From Pseudomonadota bacterium (GTDB taxonomy: Bacteria > Pseudomonadota > Gammaproteobacteria > Burkholderiales > Burkholderiaceae_B): DNA of 64,000 nucleotides. The DNA lies in NCBI GenBank assembly GCA_023440825.1, contig JAEXRL010000009.1, positions 124,001-188,000 of the forward strand, given 5' to 3'. The translations under genes were made by a program, and so were the position numbers. Below are positions 25,572 to 34,401 of the stretch, piece by piece (the first letter of the stretch is position 1; each line of letters starts with the position of its first letter). The notes below the pieces were generated by a model. It was not told the origin of the DNA, did not search any database, and saw only the letters and a program-made list of their open reading frames with translations.

Positions 25572-26426
25572 TCAGGGCGAGCTCTGAGTGTATAGCCCCC
25601 CTTGGGTGAAGTGCCAGTATCGAGTGATGACCAGTATGTCTGTATCGGGCGCCACTTCTGAGGGCACCGCAGCAAAGGGAGCGGCCAGTTGCACGATACG
25701 CTGAGCAGCCAGGTTTAAGGCGGGGTGCTCCGATGCCTGATTCACCTGTGTTTTCAGCACTGAACCGTCGCGCCTCAGGTACACGCTCATTTGCAGACTG
25801 CCGTGTATAGGCAGCTTATCTGATTTCGGGTAGTGCTCAGTGCCTGTATTTTCAACCCGGATTCGCCAGTTTTCTACGTAGGCTGCTTCGGGGGCGGCCA
25901 AGGCCGACGGTGCGATATAGTGATAGCGAGGTTGTTGTTGATAGCGCGAGATGTCCTTTTCGATCCTAGCCAACTGATCTTGTGCCCGTAGCTCGGCTTG
26001 CTCGAACTGCTCCTCGCCTCCCTGGCGGGCATATGCCGTGTCGTCAAGTTGTGGCGTATTGACGGGTACGTGCGATTGAGCCTGCAGTTGGCTCAGTAAA
26101 CGTTGCTGAGTGGCTTCTAAGTTGTATTGACGTGCTTTCATTGCACGCAAGACGAGCTCATTGGGATCTAAGGCTGAATAGGGAAGGGGGCTGCTAAGCT
26201 GGCCCCACTCCTGATCACCCCCCGCGTCCAGATTCGCCTGTGCTTTGATATCGGGATGTAGCGGGGCCTCTTGGGTGCTGTAGTTAACCAGGCTGATGTT
26301 AAGCGAGTCCGTGTGATGAGCGGGTGCTTGGGGGCTTGGCCAAAAAATCAGCAAAGCATGCACGAGCGCCGAGCACGCCACAGCCCACCAGAGATAGTCT
26401 TGCTTGAGTGTGGTGGGCGCGCGCAT
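25572..26426 (-). CDS. TonB-like energy-transducer protein
   Basis: 284 residues. One N-terminal transmembrane helix (about 13-30, WWAVACSALVHALLIFWPS), a periplasmic helical and Gln-rich linker (about 100-170), and a C-terminal TonB-type domain (about 195-275: YVENWRIRVENTGTEHYPKS, LQMSVYLRRDGSVLKTQVNQ, AQRIVQLAAPFAAVP). No ExbB or ExbD gene is nearby and the linker is not the Pro-rich type of classical TonB, so it may be a TonB-domain protein with another cell-envelope role. It starts 6 bases after the RNB nuclease gene, clearly the same operon. Confidence 0.8.
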   Translation of the reverse strand: MRAPTTLKQDYLWWAVACSALVHALLIFWPSPQAPAHHTDSLNISLVNYSTQEAPLHPDIKAQANLDAGGDQEWGQLSSPLPYSALDPNELVLRAMKARQYNLEATQQRLLSQLQAQSHVPVNTPQLDDTAYARQGGEEQFEQAELRAQDQLARIEKDISRYQQQPRYHYIAPSALAAPEAAYVENWRIRVENTGTEHYPKSDKLPIHGSLQMSVYLRRDGSVLKTQVNQASEHPALNLAAQRIVQLAAPFAAVPSEVAPDTDILVITRYWHFTQGGLYTQSSP

Positions 26427-26432
26427 GGTGTC

Positions 26433-28319
26433 TTAACCCAGAGAGGGGTCGCGCCAGCGGCACTCGACCTCTAAGGCCAATTCGTCGAACCCAAGCAGGT
26501 CTATCTGAACCTCTTGGCCACGCTCTAGGGCAGGTAGCCCTGGAACGCGTAGGACTAGAGGGGCTTGCGCCAGTCTGACGAGGTCTTCTTTGATCACGTG
26601 GGCGCTGACGGTACGTAGCTTGTGTTGCTGTAGCCAGCGCAGACACCAGTATCGCTCTAGTGTGTGCTGATAATCAGACCAGGCACCGTACTGGTTTTCA
26701 AAGGTGGTAATAATGGCGTAGAGATCGGCATCCTTGGGTTGAAAGGGGGCGGCCAGCCGTGCAGAAATACCGTGTTGTGCCGCGGCAATGATTTGTCCCT
26801 GATTAATCAGATCGACGTAGCGTCGCAAGGGAGAAGTCGACCAGATATATTGGGGAACACCAATGGAGTCGTGGGGCCCCGGTGTGGTTGACATACGGGT
26901 ACGCATATATTGCTGCGAGCGATATATGCCCGGTACGTTATGCTGGGCTAGTAATCCCCCCCACAGTTGATTCGCTAAAATCATGTATTCAGCGACCAGC
27001 AAGCCCAGTGGTGCATTTCGTACGCGCGGTAAAAGATGCACGATGGCGTGAGGGTCGTCATGTGCCCCTTCTAGCTCAAAGCCGTACTCCACACGATTGT
27101 TGTTTTCAGGTTTGCCACGACGGGCGTCGCGCTGAGCTGAGAGTTGCTGGGCGAATCGCCACAGCGGGCGCACCCAGTGTGCATAGGGCAGCTCTTGCTC
27201 AGGATCGGCCAAGGCCTCTTCGGTGTAGACGTGCTCTAAGTTGTGCTGACGCAGGTTTTCGGCTAGTTGTATACGTTCCAGACGCGTTTCTTGCTTGAGA
27301 ATTTCGCCGGTTTCAATGTTGGCTTCCACATAGAGCGATAAGCAGGGACGCGGTGCGTCTGCATTCAGTGAAAAGTATTCTATGAGCTCAGGAGGGAGCA
27401 TGGAGACTTTGTAGCCTGGCGTATACAGCGTAGACATACGGGCCCGTGCAATATCATCCAGTGCACTATCACGGGTAATGGCCAGAGCAGGAACGGCGAT
27501 ATGCACGCCTACACGCAAAAGCCCGTTGTCCAACGTAGACACAGACAGGGCATCGTCAATTTCAGTGGTGGCGGCATCGTCCACTGAGTATGCTTCGACC
27601 TGCGCCAAAGGCAAATCGTGCCCCCAGTTCTGAATGGGAACGGGATTAAAGCCAGTTCCTTTCGGAAAATGCTGGCTCATAAAGCGGTGCTGGTGCAAGG
27701 CTAGAGGATTAGACCAGGCACCTAATGACAGCAGGAGCTTTTCAGGTGTGGTATTGAGCGCCTTTAGCGCACCGTCGAATGCTTTCCACTCTAGAGAGTT
27801 TTTGTCCGGTTGTGTGAGGAGACGGTCGCTTTGTGCCGCGATTTCCTCCGGTAATACTCCGTCTATCAGATTCTGTGTCCAATTATCAACCTGTTCTTGT
27901 TGCAGGCGTTTCTTTTCTATGGCGGCCAGTGCGGCTTCCAGTATCTCGGGTGGAGCCGGGCGATATAGCCCTTTGCCGCGACGGTGGAAGTAGGCGGGCG
28001 CACTGTGCAGTGCAAAAATCAGTGCGGTTTTTTCCACAGCACTGGGTGTGTGGCCGAAATACTCTGCGGCTAAGCCATCCGTATCGAACTCCTCCTGTGG
28101 GGCGCACTCCCACAGAAAAGCAATATCTAAGGACTCAGCCAGTTCACGTGCCTGTTCTAGTAAGGTAGTCGGCTCAGGCTGCTCAAACTGAAAGAGCACG
28201 GCGTTTTTCTTAATTTTGCTGCGCTTGCCACTGGATGACTCGACTTGCATGGTCGAAGCACTTTCGGAGAAGACTTTCTCTGCTTTGAAGTTGTTGCTGT
28301 CTTCGAAAAGAACGTACAT
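26433..28319 (-). CDS. RNB-domain exoribonuclease (RNase II/R family)
   Basis: About 628 residues from ATG 28319 (MYVLFEDSNNFKAEKVF), chosen for a nearby GGA and normal N-terminus. The catalytic RNB domain lies at about residues 240-530: YSVDDAATTEIDDALSVSTL carries the metal-binding Asp cluster, then TLYTPGYKVSMLPPELIEYF, SLYVEANIETGEIL, and the arginine segment SPLRRYVDLINQGQI. N-terminal part is a short nucleic-acid-binding region; the classic C-terminal S1 domain is not obvious, with about 90 residues after RNB. A 3'-5' exonuclease of this divergent type is common in betaproteobacteria next to tonB and aroE. Confidence 0.87.
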   Translation of the reverse strand: MYVLFEDSNNFKAEKVFSESASTMQVESSSGKRSKIKKNAVLFQFEQPEPTTLLEQARELAESLDIAFLWECAPQEEFDTDGLAAEYFGHTPSAVEKTALIFALHSAPAYFHRRGKGLYRPAPPEILEAALAAIEKKRLQQEQVDNWTQNLIDGVLPEEIAAQSDRLLTQPDKNSLEWKAFDGALKALNTTPEKLLLSLGAWSNPLALHQHRFMSQHFPKGTGFNPVPIQNWGHDLPLAQVEAYSVDDAATTEIDDALSVSTLDNGLLRVGVHIAVPALAITRDSALDDIARARMSTLYTPGYKVSMLPPELIEYFSLNADAPRPCLSLYVEANIETGEILKQETRLERIQLAENLRQHNLEHVYTEEALADPEQELPYAHWVRPLWRFAQQLSAQRDARRGKPENNNRVEYGFELEGAHDDPHAIVHLLPRVRNAPLGLLVAEYMILANQLWGGLLAQHNVPGIYRSQQYMRTRMSTTPGPHDSIGVPQYIWSTSPLRRYVDLINQGQIIAAAQHGISARLAAPFQPKDADLYAIITTFENQYGAWSDYQHTLERYWCLRWLQQHKLRTVSAHVIKEDLVRLAQAPLVLRVPGLPALERGQEVQIDLLGFDELALEVECRWRDPSLG

Positions 28320-28355
28320 GATTTTCCATCTTGATGGCCATGCCATCGTAAAAAG

Positions 28356-28928
28356 TTAGGGAGTGGGAAGTGCGTAGTCGAGCACAGCGGGCAGGTAGAG
28401 CGGAAAGTCGCTGATGCCGTGATCGCTTTCTTCCAACAAAGTAATGTGACTATGCTGATACCAGTCCACCATTTCACGCCAGTCTAGTACTTCGTCGCCT
28501 TTTGCTGCAATGAGGTAAAACAGTTCGGGCTTAGTGGGGCGCGGCACAGCCAGTTGTTCCAGTTCTTGCACGTATTCAGGTAAAAAGTGAAAAGGGGCAT
28601 CGGAGTGGTAACACTGATGCTCGCCAACCTGAGTGGCTAGGTCGCGAGCAGCATGTATGACTGGATTAAGCAGTACTGCCCGCGAGCCGTAGTGCTGAGC
28701 CAGATGACTGGCATAGTAGCCACCTAAGGAGGAACCTATGATGCACAGGGATGGGTCAGCGTGCTGGGCGATGAGTTGATGGCACAGTTCAATGGCAGCG
28801 GCCGGGCTGGCAGGCAGCTCAGGGCAGAGCCATAAATGGCTCAGTTGGCGTTCTGCCAGCGCCTTGGCCAGCAAGCGTGCTTTGTACGATTGGGGTGAAG
28901 AGCGAAAGCCATGTAAATACAGTATCAA
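28356..28928 (-). CDS. yqiA: YqiA-family esterase
   Basis: 190-residue alpha/beta hydrolase. Seen: MILYLHGFRSSPQSYKARLL, nucleophile Ser in LCIIGSSLGGYYASHLA, LLNPVIHAARDLA, the acid region AKGDEVLDWREMVDWY, and His in EESDHGISDFPLYL. E. coli YqiA hydrolyses short acyl esters; the natural substrate is not known. It lies between mpl and the RNB nuclease on the minus strand. Confidence 0.88.
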   Translation of the reverse strand: MILYLHGFRSSPQSYKARLLAKALAERQLSHLWLCPELPASPAAAIELCHQLIAQHADPSLCIIGSSLGGYYASHLAQHYGSRAVLLNPVIHAARDLATQVGEHQCYHSDAPFHFLPEYVQELEQLAVPRPTKPELFYLIAAKGDEVLDWREMVDWYQHSHITLLEESDHGISDFPLYLPAVLDYALPTP

Positions 28929-28951
28929 GCGCGCACCTTTGCAAAAATAAG

Positions 28952-30313
28952 TCAGGCTAACTGTTCAAGCAGGCGTTGGTGTATGCCGCCAAAGCTGCCG
29001 TTGCTCATGACCAGTATTGAGTCACCGGGACGGGCAAGCTGGACAATGTTAGCGACCATTTTATCTAAATCCGTCCAGACAGTGGCACTTTCCCCCAGTG
29101 GGGCGAGGACGAGCTGTGCATCCCAGTTCAGTGCGTGCTTGCCCTGGCTGGGGTTATAGCAAAATACCAGATCAGCGCAGGCCAGCGAGTCGGGTAAACG
29201 AGCCGCCATAGCGCCCAGCTTCATTGTGTTGGACCTAGGCTCTAGTACCGCGAGTATCCGTTGTTCTGGGCCTACTTGTCGACGCAGTCCTTCTAGTGTG
29301 GTGGTAATGGCGGTGGGGTGGTGGGCAAAGTCGTCGTACACCTTAATGCCTCGTTGTGTTCCTCGTAACTCCATGCGACGTTTAATACCCCGAAAAGCCG
29401 CCAGTGCTTCTATGGCCTGTTCCGGATGCACGCCTATATCGGCTGCCGCTGCAATCGCTGCTAATGCGTTGTCTTGATTATGCCGACCGCTTAGCGACCA
29501 ATTGACCCGTCCTAGGTCTTGTTGGTCTTTCAGGAGCTCAAAGCTTGAGCCGTCTTGATCAAGCGCTTGCCAGAGTCCGTCCGTGCCGAACGTTTCCACC
29601 TTAGACCAGCAGCCCATCGCCAGCGTTTCATCTAGGGCGGAACAGTGAGCGGGCCGTATAATTTTTCCCTGAGACGGTATGCTGCGAATCAAATGGTGAA
29701 ATTGCGTTTGTATGGCCTGAAGAGTAGGAAATATGTCGGCATGATCATATTCCAGATTGTTCAAAATGGCCGTGCGCGGGCGATAGTGCACAAATTTTGA
29801 ACGTTTATCAAAAAACGCCGTGTCGTATTCGTCCGCCTCGATGACAAAGTGCCTATGTTCAGGCTGATAGCGCGCAGATAGACCGAGATCCGGCGCGACG
29901 CCGCCGATTAGGAAATTGGGGCTCAGGCCTGCGCATTCGAGTATCCAGGCTAACATGGAGCTGGTGGTGGTTTTGCCGTGAGTACCAGCTACCGCCAGCA
30001 CGTGCTGACCACGTAGTACCTGCTCGCCCAGCCATTGGGGGCCGGAGGTGTAGGGCAGTTGCTGGTTGAGTATGGCTTCCATCAGTGGGTTGCCGCGGCT
30101 GACCACATTTCCCACTATATAAAGGTCGGGATTTAACGTGAGCTGATCGGCCTTAAAGCCTTCAATCAGATCTATTCCTTGTTCTTGCAACTGCGTGCTC
30201 ATGGGGGGGTAGACGCCACTGTCACAGCCTGTGACGCGGTGGCCAGCGGCCCGAGCAATCAGTGCCAAGCCTCCCATAAATGTGCCGCAAATGCCTAATA
30301 TGTGTACGTGCAT
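28952..30313 (-). CDS. mpl: UDP-N-acetylmuramate:L-Ala-gamma-D-Glu-meso-DAP ligase (murein recycling)
   Basis: 453 residues. Attaches recycled tripeptide to UDP-MurNAc. Mur-ligase features: N-terminal Rossmann HILGICGTFMGGLALIARAAGHRVTG, ATP loop VAGTHGKTTTSSMLAWILE, FVIEADEYDTAFFDKRSKF, the central NNLEYDHADIF, SLSGRHNQDNALAAIAAA, and KVYDDFAHHPTAITTTLEGL. The EADEYDTAF signature separates Mpl from MurC. First gene of the eight-gene minus-strand run; divergent from the tlpA-like gene. Confidence 0.95.
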   Translation of the reverse strand: MHVHILGICGTFMGGLALIARAAGHRVTGCDSGVYPPMSTQLQEQGIDLIEGFKADQLTLNPDLYIVGNVVSRGNPLMEAILNQQLPYTSGPQWLGEQVLRGQHVLAVAGTHGKTTTSSMLAWILECAGLSPNFLIGGVAPDLGLSARYQPEHRHFVIEADEYDTAFFDKRSKFVHYRPRTAILNNLEYDHADIFPTLQAIQTQFHHLIRSIPSQGKIIRPAHCSALDETLAMGCWSKVETFGTDGLWQALDQDGSSFELLKDQQDLGRVNWSLSGRHNQDNALAAIAAAADIGVHPEQAIEALAAFRGIKRRMELRGTQRGIKVYDDFAHHPTAITTTLEGLRRQVGPEQRILAVLEPRSNTMKLGAMAARLPDSLACADLVFCYNPSQGKHALNWDAQLVLAPLGESATVWTDLDKMVANIVQLARPGDSILVMSNGSFGGIHQRLLEQLA

Positions 30314-30422
30314 GTAAATCCTCCGGCCTGTATTTTAGTCAGATGTGCCGCAGCGCGTCGCGCCTGCTGTGATAATGGGGTGATATGATGCTTGTATTCT
30401 GTTTTTTGATGTGTAAATAACC

Positions 30423-30926
30423 ATGAAACGACGTGACTTTGTCCGTTGTGGCCTATTAGGTGCGGCAGTGTTGGGTTTGTCCGCCCCCGTTGGGGCGGCC
30501 TTATTTCCACCTGACCCTTTTTTTGGCCAGACATTTCCGGACCTCAACGGTCAGCCCATTGAGATCAAGCACTATTTGGGTCAACCCCTTATTGTTAACT
30601 TCTGGGCCACCTGGTGCAAGCCTTGCGTGGAAGAAATGCCCGATCTGCAGCGATTGCACGAGGCCTATCCCGATGTCCAGTTTTTGGGAATCGGTGTGGA
30701 TAGGGCTCAGAATATGCGTGATTTTTTGCGCAAAGTCCCGGTCAGCTACACGATTCTGGAGGCTGGAAACGCTGGGGTGAGCGTGATGCGTGCTTTGGGT
30801 AATCGTCGGGGTGGCTTGCCGTTTACGGTGGCTTTTGATGAGCGTGGCCGTATTCAGGATCGCTTGCTGGGACAAATTGATCCTCAAGTTCTGGAGCAGC
30901 GCATTGAGCGCTTGCTAGCCTCTTGA
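30423..30926 (+). CDS. TlpA-like periplasmic thioredoxin-fold protein
   Basis: 167 residues. N-terminal signal with a twin-Arg start (MKRRDFVRCGLLGAAVLGLS, about 25 residues). Thioredoxin-like fold with active site FWATWCKPCVEEMPDLQRL (Cys65 and Cys68), then LGIGVDRAQNMRDFLRKV and cis-Pro segment GGLPFTVAFDERGRI. Likely a periplasmic thiol-disulfide reductase, perhaps for cytochrome c assembly, though no ccm gene is nearby. It could use Tat or Sec. 109 bases from divergent mpl; aroQ follows after about 150 bases. Confidence 0.88.
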   Translation: MKRRDFVRCGLLGAAVLGLSAPVGAALFPPDPFFGQTFPDLNGQPIEIKHYLGQPLIVNFWATWCKPCVEEMPDLQRLHEAYPDVQFLGIGVDRAQNMRDFLRKVPVSYTILEAGNAGVSVMRALGNRRGGLPFTVAFDERGRIQDRLLGQIDPQVLEQRIERLLAS

Positions 30927-31075
30927 TTTGTTATTTGTAAGGCCGATTTATGTCGTCGAGCGCTCTGGACAAAGCAGGGTATACGTACTTGTTTAACTAT
31001 CGAATACTCCTTGTTTGATAGACAAATACGGGTTTTTAGCGTAAAAAGGCGATCTATCAACATGAAAAATCCGCG

Positions 31076-31507
31076 ATGGCGAAACACATTCTTGTTCTAA
31101 ATGGCCCGAATCTGAATCTGCTGGGTACCCGTGAACCGGGTATTTACGGCAGTCAGACCTTGGGCGCTGTGCATGCCAGACTGCAAAGTCTGGCGCAGGA
31201 CAGTGGTGCCCACTGTGAGGTTTTTCAAAGTAATCATGAGGGTGAGTTGGTGGACCGTATCCATCAGGCACGTGGTCATAGTGATTACATTCTGATTAAT
31301 GCTGGCGCCCATACACATACCAGTGTGGCAATACGTGATGCGCTGGCAGCTGTCAGTATTCCGTTTATCGAAGTTCATATCTCTAATGTATATAAACGCG
31401 AGTCTTTTCGTCACCACTCCTTTCTGTCCGATATCGCTGAAGGTGTTATCGTGGGATTAGGTGTGTATGGTTACGAGGCTGCTTTGCGCTATGCGTTAGA
31501 ACAGTAA
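31076..31507 (+). CDS. aroQ: 3-dehydroquinate dehydratase, type II
   Basis: 143 residues. Dehydrates 3-dehydroquinate in the shikimate pathway. Seen: LNGPNLNLLGTREPGIYG with the catalytic Tyr and Arg loop, CEVFQSNHEGELVDRIH, the substrate segment ILINAGAHTHTSVAIRDAL, and FIEVHISNVYKRESFRHHS with the catalytic His. The usual INPGAYTHTS reads INAGAHTHTS, keeping Asn, Gly and the second His. The order aroQ-accB-accC-prmA is a common betaproteobacterial arrangement. The 149-base gap before it (30927-31075) has no gene. Confidence 0.96.
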   Translation: MAKHILVLNGPNLNLLGTREPGIYGSQTLGAVHARLQSLAQDSGAHCEVFQSNHEGELVDRIHQARGHSDYILINAGAHTHTSVAIRDALAAVSIPFIEVHISNVYKRESFRHHSFLSDIAEGVIVGLGVYGYEAALRYALEQ

Positions 31508-31591
31508 CCATCACCGAGCTTTATTTACCAATTTCTTTTTTGACGCCTGCTCTGAATTAACATAGACAGTGAGGTGTTGCGGGAAGCATCC

Positions 31592-32047
31592 ATGGATCTT
31601 AGAAAACTTAAAACCCTGATTGATCTCGTCGCTGAGTCCGGTATAGCGGAACTCGAAATTACCGAAGGCGACGATAAAGTACGTATTGTGAAGTTTTCCC
31701 AGGCCACGGCACAGCCTGTGGTCTACGCGAACGAGGCAGTCGCTGCTCAGCTCAGCCCGGTAGCGGCGGCGCCTGCTGCAGCGGCACCCGCTGCGGCCCC
31801 CGCTGCCCCTCAGGGGCACAGCGTAACATCACCTATGGTCGGCACTTTTTACCGTGCGCCCAATCCTGGTGCAACGCCTTTTGTCGAAGTGGGTCAAACC
31901 GTTAAGGAAGGCGAGCCTTTGTGTATTATCGAGGCCATGAAACTGCTTAACGAGATTGAAGCGGATAAGTCAGGCGTGATCAAGGAAATCTTGGTCGAAA
32001 ATGGTGGGCCTGTTGAATACGGTCAGCCTTTGTTCATCATTGGTTAA
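31592..32047 (+). CDS. accB: Biotin carboxyl carrier protein of acetyl-CoA carboxylase
   Basis: 151 residues from ATG 31592 (MDLRKLKTLIDLVAES); GGGAAG at 31581-31586 is the ribosome binding site. Carries biotin between AccC and the carboxyltransferase in the first step of fatty acid synthesis. Seen: N-terminal dimer-like region, an Ala/Pro-rich flexible linker (about 55-75), and the biotinyl domain with thumb SPMVGTFYRAPNPGA and biotin Lys117 in IIEAMKLLNEIEAD. Followed by accC after 4 bases. Confidence 0.97.
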   Translation: MDLRKLKTLIDLVAESGIAELEITEGDDKVRIVKFSQATAQPVVYANEAVAAQLSPVAAAPAAAAPAAAPAAPQGHSVTSPMVGTFYRAPNPGATPFVEVGQTVKEGEPLCIIEAMKLLNEIEADKSGVIKEILVENGGPVEYGQPLFIIG

Positions 32048-32051
32048 TCCC

Positions 32052-33398
32052 ATGTTTGAAAAAATCCTGATTGCCAACCGAGGCGAAATCGCCTTACGTA
32101 TTCAGCGTGCCTGCCGCGAGATGGGCATTAAAACCGTCGTGGTTTACTCTGAGGCGGATCGTGGTGCCAAATATGTACGTTTGGCGGATGAGGCGGTGTG
32201 CATAGGCCCTTCGTCTCCGCGTGATAGTTATTTGAGTATGCCGGCGATTATTTCTGCTGCGGAAGTGACCGATGCGGAAGCGATCCATCCTGGCTACGGG
32301 TTTTTAGCTGAAAATGCCGATTTTGCAGAGCGCGTTGAAAAAAGCGGCTTTGTGTTTATTGGGCCACGTCCACAAACCATACGTGAAATGGGCGATAAGG
32401 TCATGGCTAAGAAAACCATGATCGCTGCGGGCGTTCCGGTGGTACCGGGTTCTGATGGGGCTTTGCCTGACGACCCAGAAGAGATAGTGCGTATCGCTCG
32501 TGAAATTGGTTACCCAGTAATTGTTAAGGCTTCTGGCGGTGGCGGTGGTCGAGGCATGCGGGTGGTGTACACCGAAGCGGCTTTATTGACAGCGGTAGCA
32601 ACTACCAAAGCCGAGGCAGCGGCGGCATTTAACAACCCTGAAGTCTATATGGAGCGCTATCTGGAAAATCCGCGCCATATTGAAATTCAGGTGTTGGCAG
32701 ACGGTGAACGTAATGCTGTCTGGCTAGGTGAACGCGACTGCTCTTTACAGCGTCGTCACCAAAAAGTCATTGAGGAAGCGCCTGCACCAGGTATTCCACG
32801 TAAGCTGATCGAGCGTATTGGCGAGCGCTGTGCCGAAGCGTGTCGTAAAATGCAGTATCGTGGAGCGGGTACTTTTGAGTTTCTGTACGAGAATGGCGAG
32901 TTTTTCTTTATCGAGATGAACACCCGTATTCAGGTCGAGCACACGGTGACAGAAATGATCACTGGCTTTGACCTCATCCAAGAGCAGATTCGTATTGCAG
33001 CAGGCGAGAAGTTCACCTTGCGTCAGCGTGATATTCAGTTCGAGGGACATGCCATCGAGTGCCGCATTTGCGCAGAAGACCCGTTCAAGTTCATTCCTAG
33101 CCCAGGCTTGATTACCAACTGGCACATACCAGGTGGCCCCGGGGTGCGTATGGATTCGCACGTATTCACTGGTTATACAGTGCCGCCGTTTTACGACTCC
33201 ATGATTGCCAAGTTGATCACTTATGGTGCCACGCGCGAACAAGCCATTGCACGCATGGACATCGCCCTATCTGAAATGGTGGTTGAAGGGATACAAACTA
33301 ATATCCAGTTGCATCGTGAATTGATGCAGGACTCCAGCTTTAAGGCCGGAGGGGTTAGTATCCATTATCTTGAGCAAAAACTCGCTCAGCGGCCTTAA
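32052..33398 (+). CDS. accC: Biotin carboxylase subunit of acetyl-CoA carboxylase
   Basis: 448 residues from ATG 32052 (MFEKILIANRGEIALR); the frame upstream belongs to accB. ATP-grasp enzyme that carboxylates biotin on AccB. Seen: EAIHPGYGFLAENADFA, ATP loop VIVKASGGGGGRGMRVVY, GERDCSLQRRHQKVIEEAPA, TFEFLYENGEFFFIEMNTRIQVEHTVTE with the metal ligands, and C-terminal GHAIECRICAEDP. Operon with accB. Confidence 0.97.
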   Translation: MFEKILIANRGEIALRIQRACREMGIKTVVVYSEADRGAKYVRLADEAVCIGPSSPRDSYLSMPAIISAAEVTDAEAIHPGYGFLAENADFAERVEKSGFVFIGPRPQTIREMGDKVMAKKTMIAAGVPVVPGSDGALPDDPEEIVRIAREIGYPVIVKASGGGGGRGMRVVYTEAALLTAVATTKAEAAAAFNNPEVYMERYLENPRHIEIQVLADGERNAVWLGERDCSLQRRHQKVIEEAPAPGIPRKLIERIGERCAEACRKMQYRGAGTFEFLYENGEFFFIEMNTRIQVEHTVTEMITGFDLIQEQIRIAAGEKFTLRQRDIQFEGHAIECRICAEDPFKFIPSPGLITNWHIPGGPGVRMDSHVFTGYTVPPFYDSMIAKLITYGATREQAIARMDIALSEMVVEGIQTNIQLHRELMQDSSFKAGGVSIHYLEQKLAQRP

Positions 33399-33420
33399 GG
33401 CACTGCTCTCAAACATGGTA

Positions 33421-33442
33421 AAACAGGGGTTCGCCCCTGTTT
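33421..33442 (+). terminator. Hairpin between accC and prmA
   Basis: AAACAGGGG (33421-33429), loop TTCG, CCCCTGTTT (33434-33442): a perfect 9-bp stem with a stable UUCG tetraloop, followed by TGCTTTCT. The T tract is short, so it may be a partial terminator or an mRNA stabiliser between accC and prmA. Confidence 0.65.
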
Positions 33443-33460
33443 TGCTTTCTGGAAACTACG

Positions 33461-34366
33461 ATGCGTGAATTATTATTAACTTGCTTGGAAGACGAGGCGG
33501 AGCAGCTCTCTGACGTCTTGTTGGAACTGGGTGCCTTATCGGTTTCGGTGGAAGATGCCGATGGCGATACGGAGGCCGAGCAGGCATTATTTGGTGAGCC
33601 TGGCATGGAGCCCGAGGTCTATGCGTGGAATCGCAATCGGGTCGTGGCTTTATTGCCCGATAGCATGGATGTGGACGAGCTCGTACACCAGCTCTTGCTG
33701 AAGGACATGGTTGACGAACGTAGTTTGGATTGGAGCGTGCGTGAAGTGCCAGATACGGATTGGGTACGTTTGACCCAGTCTCAGTTTGGTCCTATCGAGG
33801 TGGGTGAACGTATATTGATTGTGCCCAGTTGGCATCAAGACGACGTGCTTGCCGAACCCGTACCCGGGCGCATCCAGATTCAGCTCGATCCGGGTCTAGC
33901 CTTTGGTACAGGCAGCCATTCGACCACGCATTTGTGTCTGGAATGGCTGGCGGACAAACTCCCTGCTGGCGCGAGTGTGCTCGATTATGGCTGTGGCTCA
34001 GGAATTTTGGCGATTGCCGCTAAAAAGCTGGGAGCTGCGCAGACCTTGGCTACTGATATTGATGAGCAGGCAGTGAACTCCACACGTTACAATGCGCAGG
34101 TTAATCAGGTGGATGTGCAGGCCTATCTGCCGGATGATTTGCCTGCTAGCCAGTCTCAGGTTGTGGTAGCGAATATTCTGTCTAATCCACTTAAGGTCTT
34201 GGCGCCGATGCTGGCTAATAGAGTCCAGTCCGGTGGTTTTTTAGTGTTGTCAGGGGTTTTTGCATGGCAGGCACAAGAAATGATAGAGGCTTATGCTGAG
34301 TGGATCCCTATGGAAGTGTGGCGTGAGCGCGAAGGCTGGGTATGCTTGTCTGGGCGCCGTCCGTAA
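33461..34366 (+). CDS. prmA: Ribosomal protein L11 methyltransferase
   Basis: 301 residues. Trimethylates several sites on L11. Seen: N-terminal L11-binding domain (MRELLLTCLEDEAEQLSDVL), RILIVPSWH, LDPGLAFGTGSHSTTHLCLE, SAM motif VLDYGCGSGILAIAAKKLGA, ATDIDEQAV, and the VVANILSNPLKVLAPML motif. Standard length. Follows the accC hairpin by 19 bases, with the zinc-ribbon gene next. Confidence 0.96.
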   Translation: MRELLLTCLEDEAEQLSDVLLELGALSVSVEDADGDTEAEQALFGEPGMEPEVYAWNRNRVVALLPDSMDVDELVHQLLLKDMVDERSLDWSVREVPDTDWVRLTQSQFGPIEVGERILIVPSWHQDDVLAEPVPGRIQIQLDPGLAFGTGSHSTTHLCLEWLADKLPAGASVLDYGCGSGILAIAAKKLGAAQTLATDIDEQAVNSTRYNAQVNQVDVQAYLPDDLPASQSQVVVANILSNPLKVLAPMLANRVQSGGFLVLSGVFAWQAQEMIEAYAEWIPMEVWREREGWVCLSGRRP

Positions 34367-34401
34367 AATAAGTACTTGATTGTTCTGGTTTAAGGTCATA
34401 T

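Noticed and set aside
26882..27298. 138-codon plus-strand frame
   Set aside because: Lies entirely within the RNB nuclease gene on the opposite strand; no family features.
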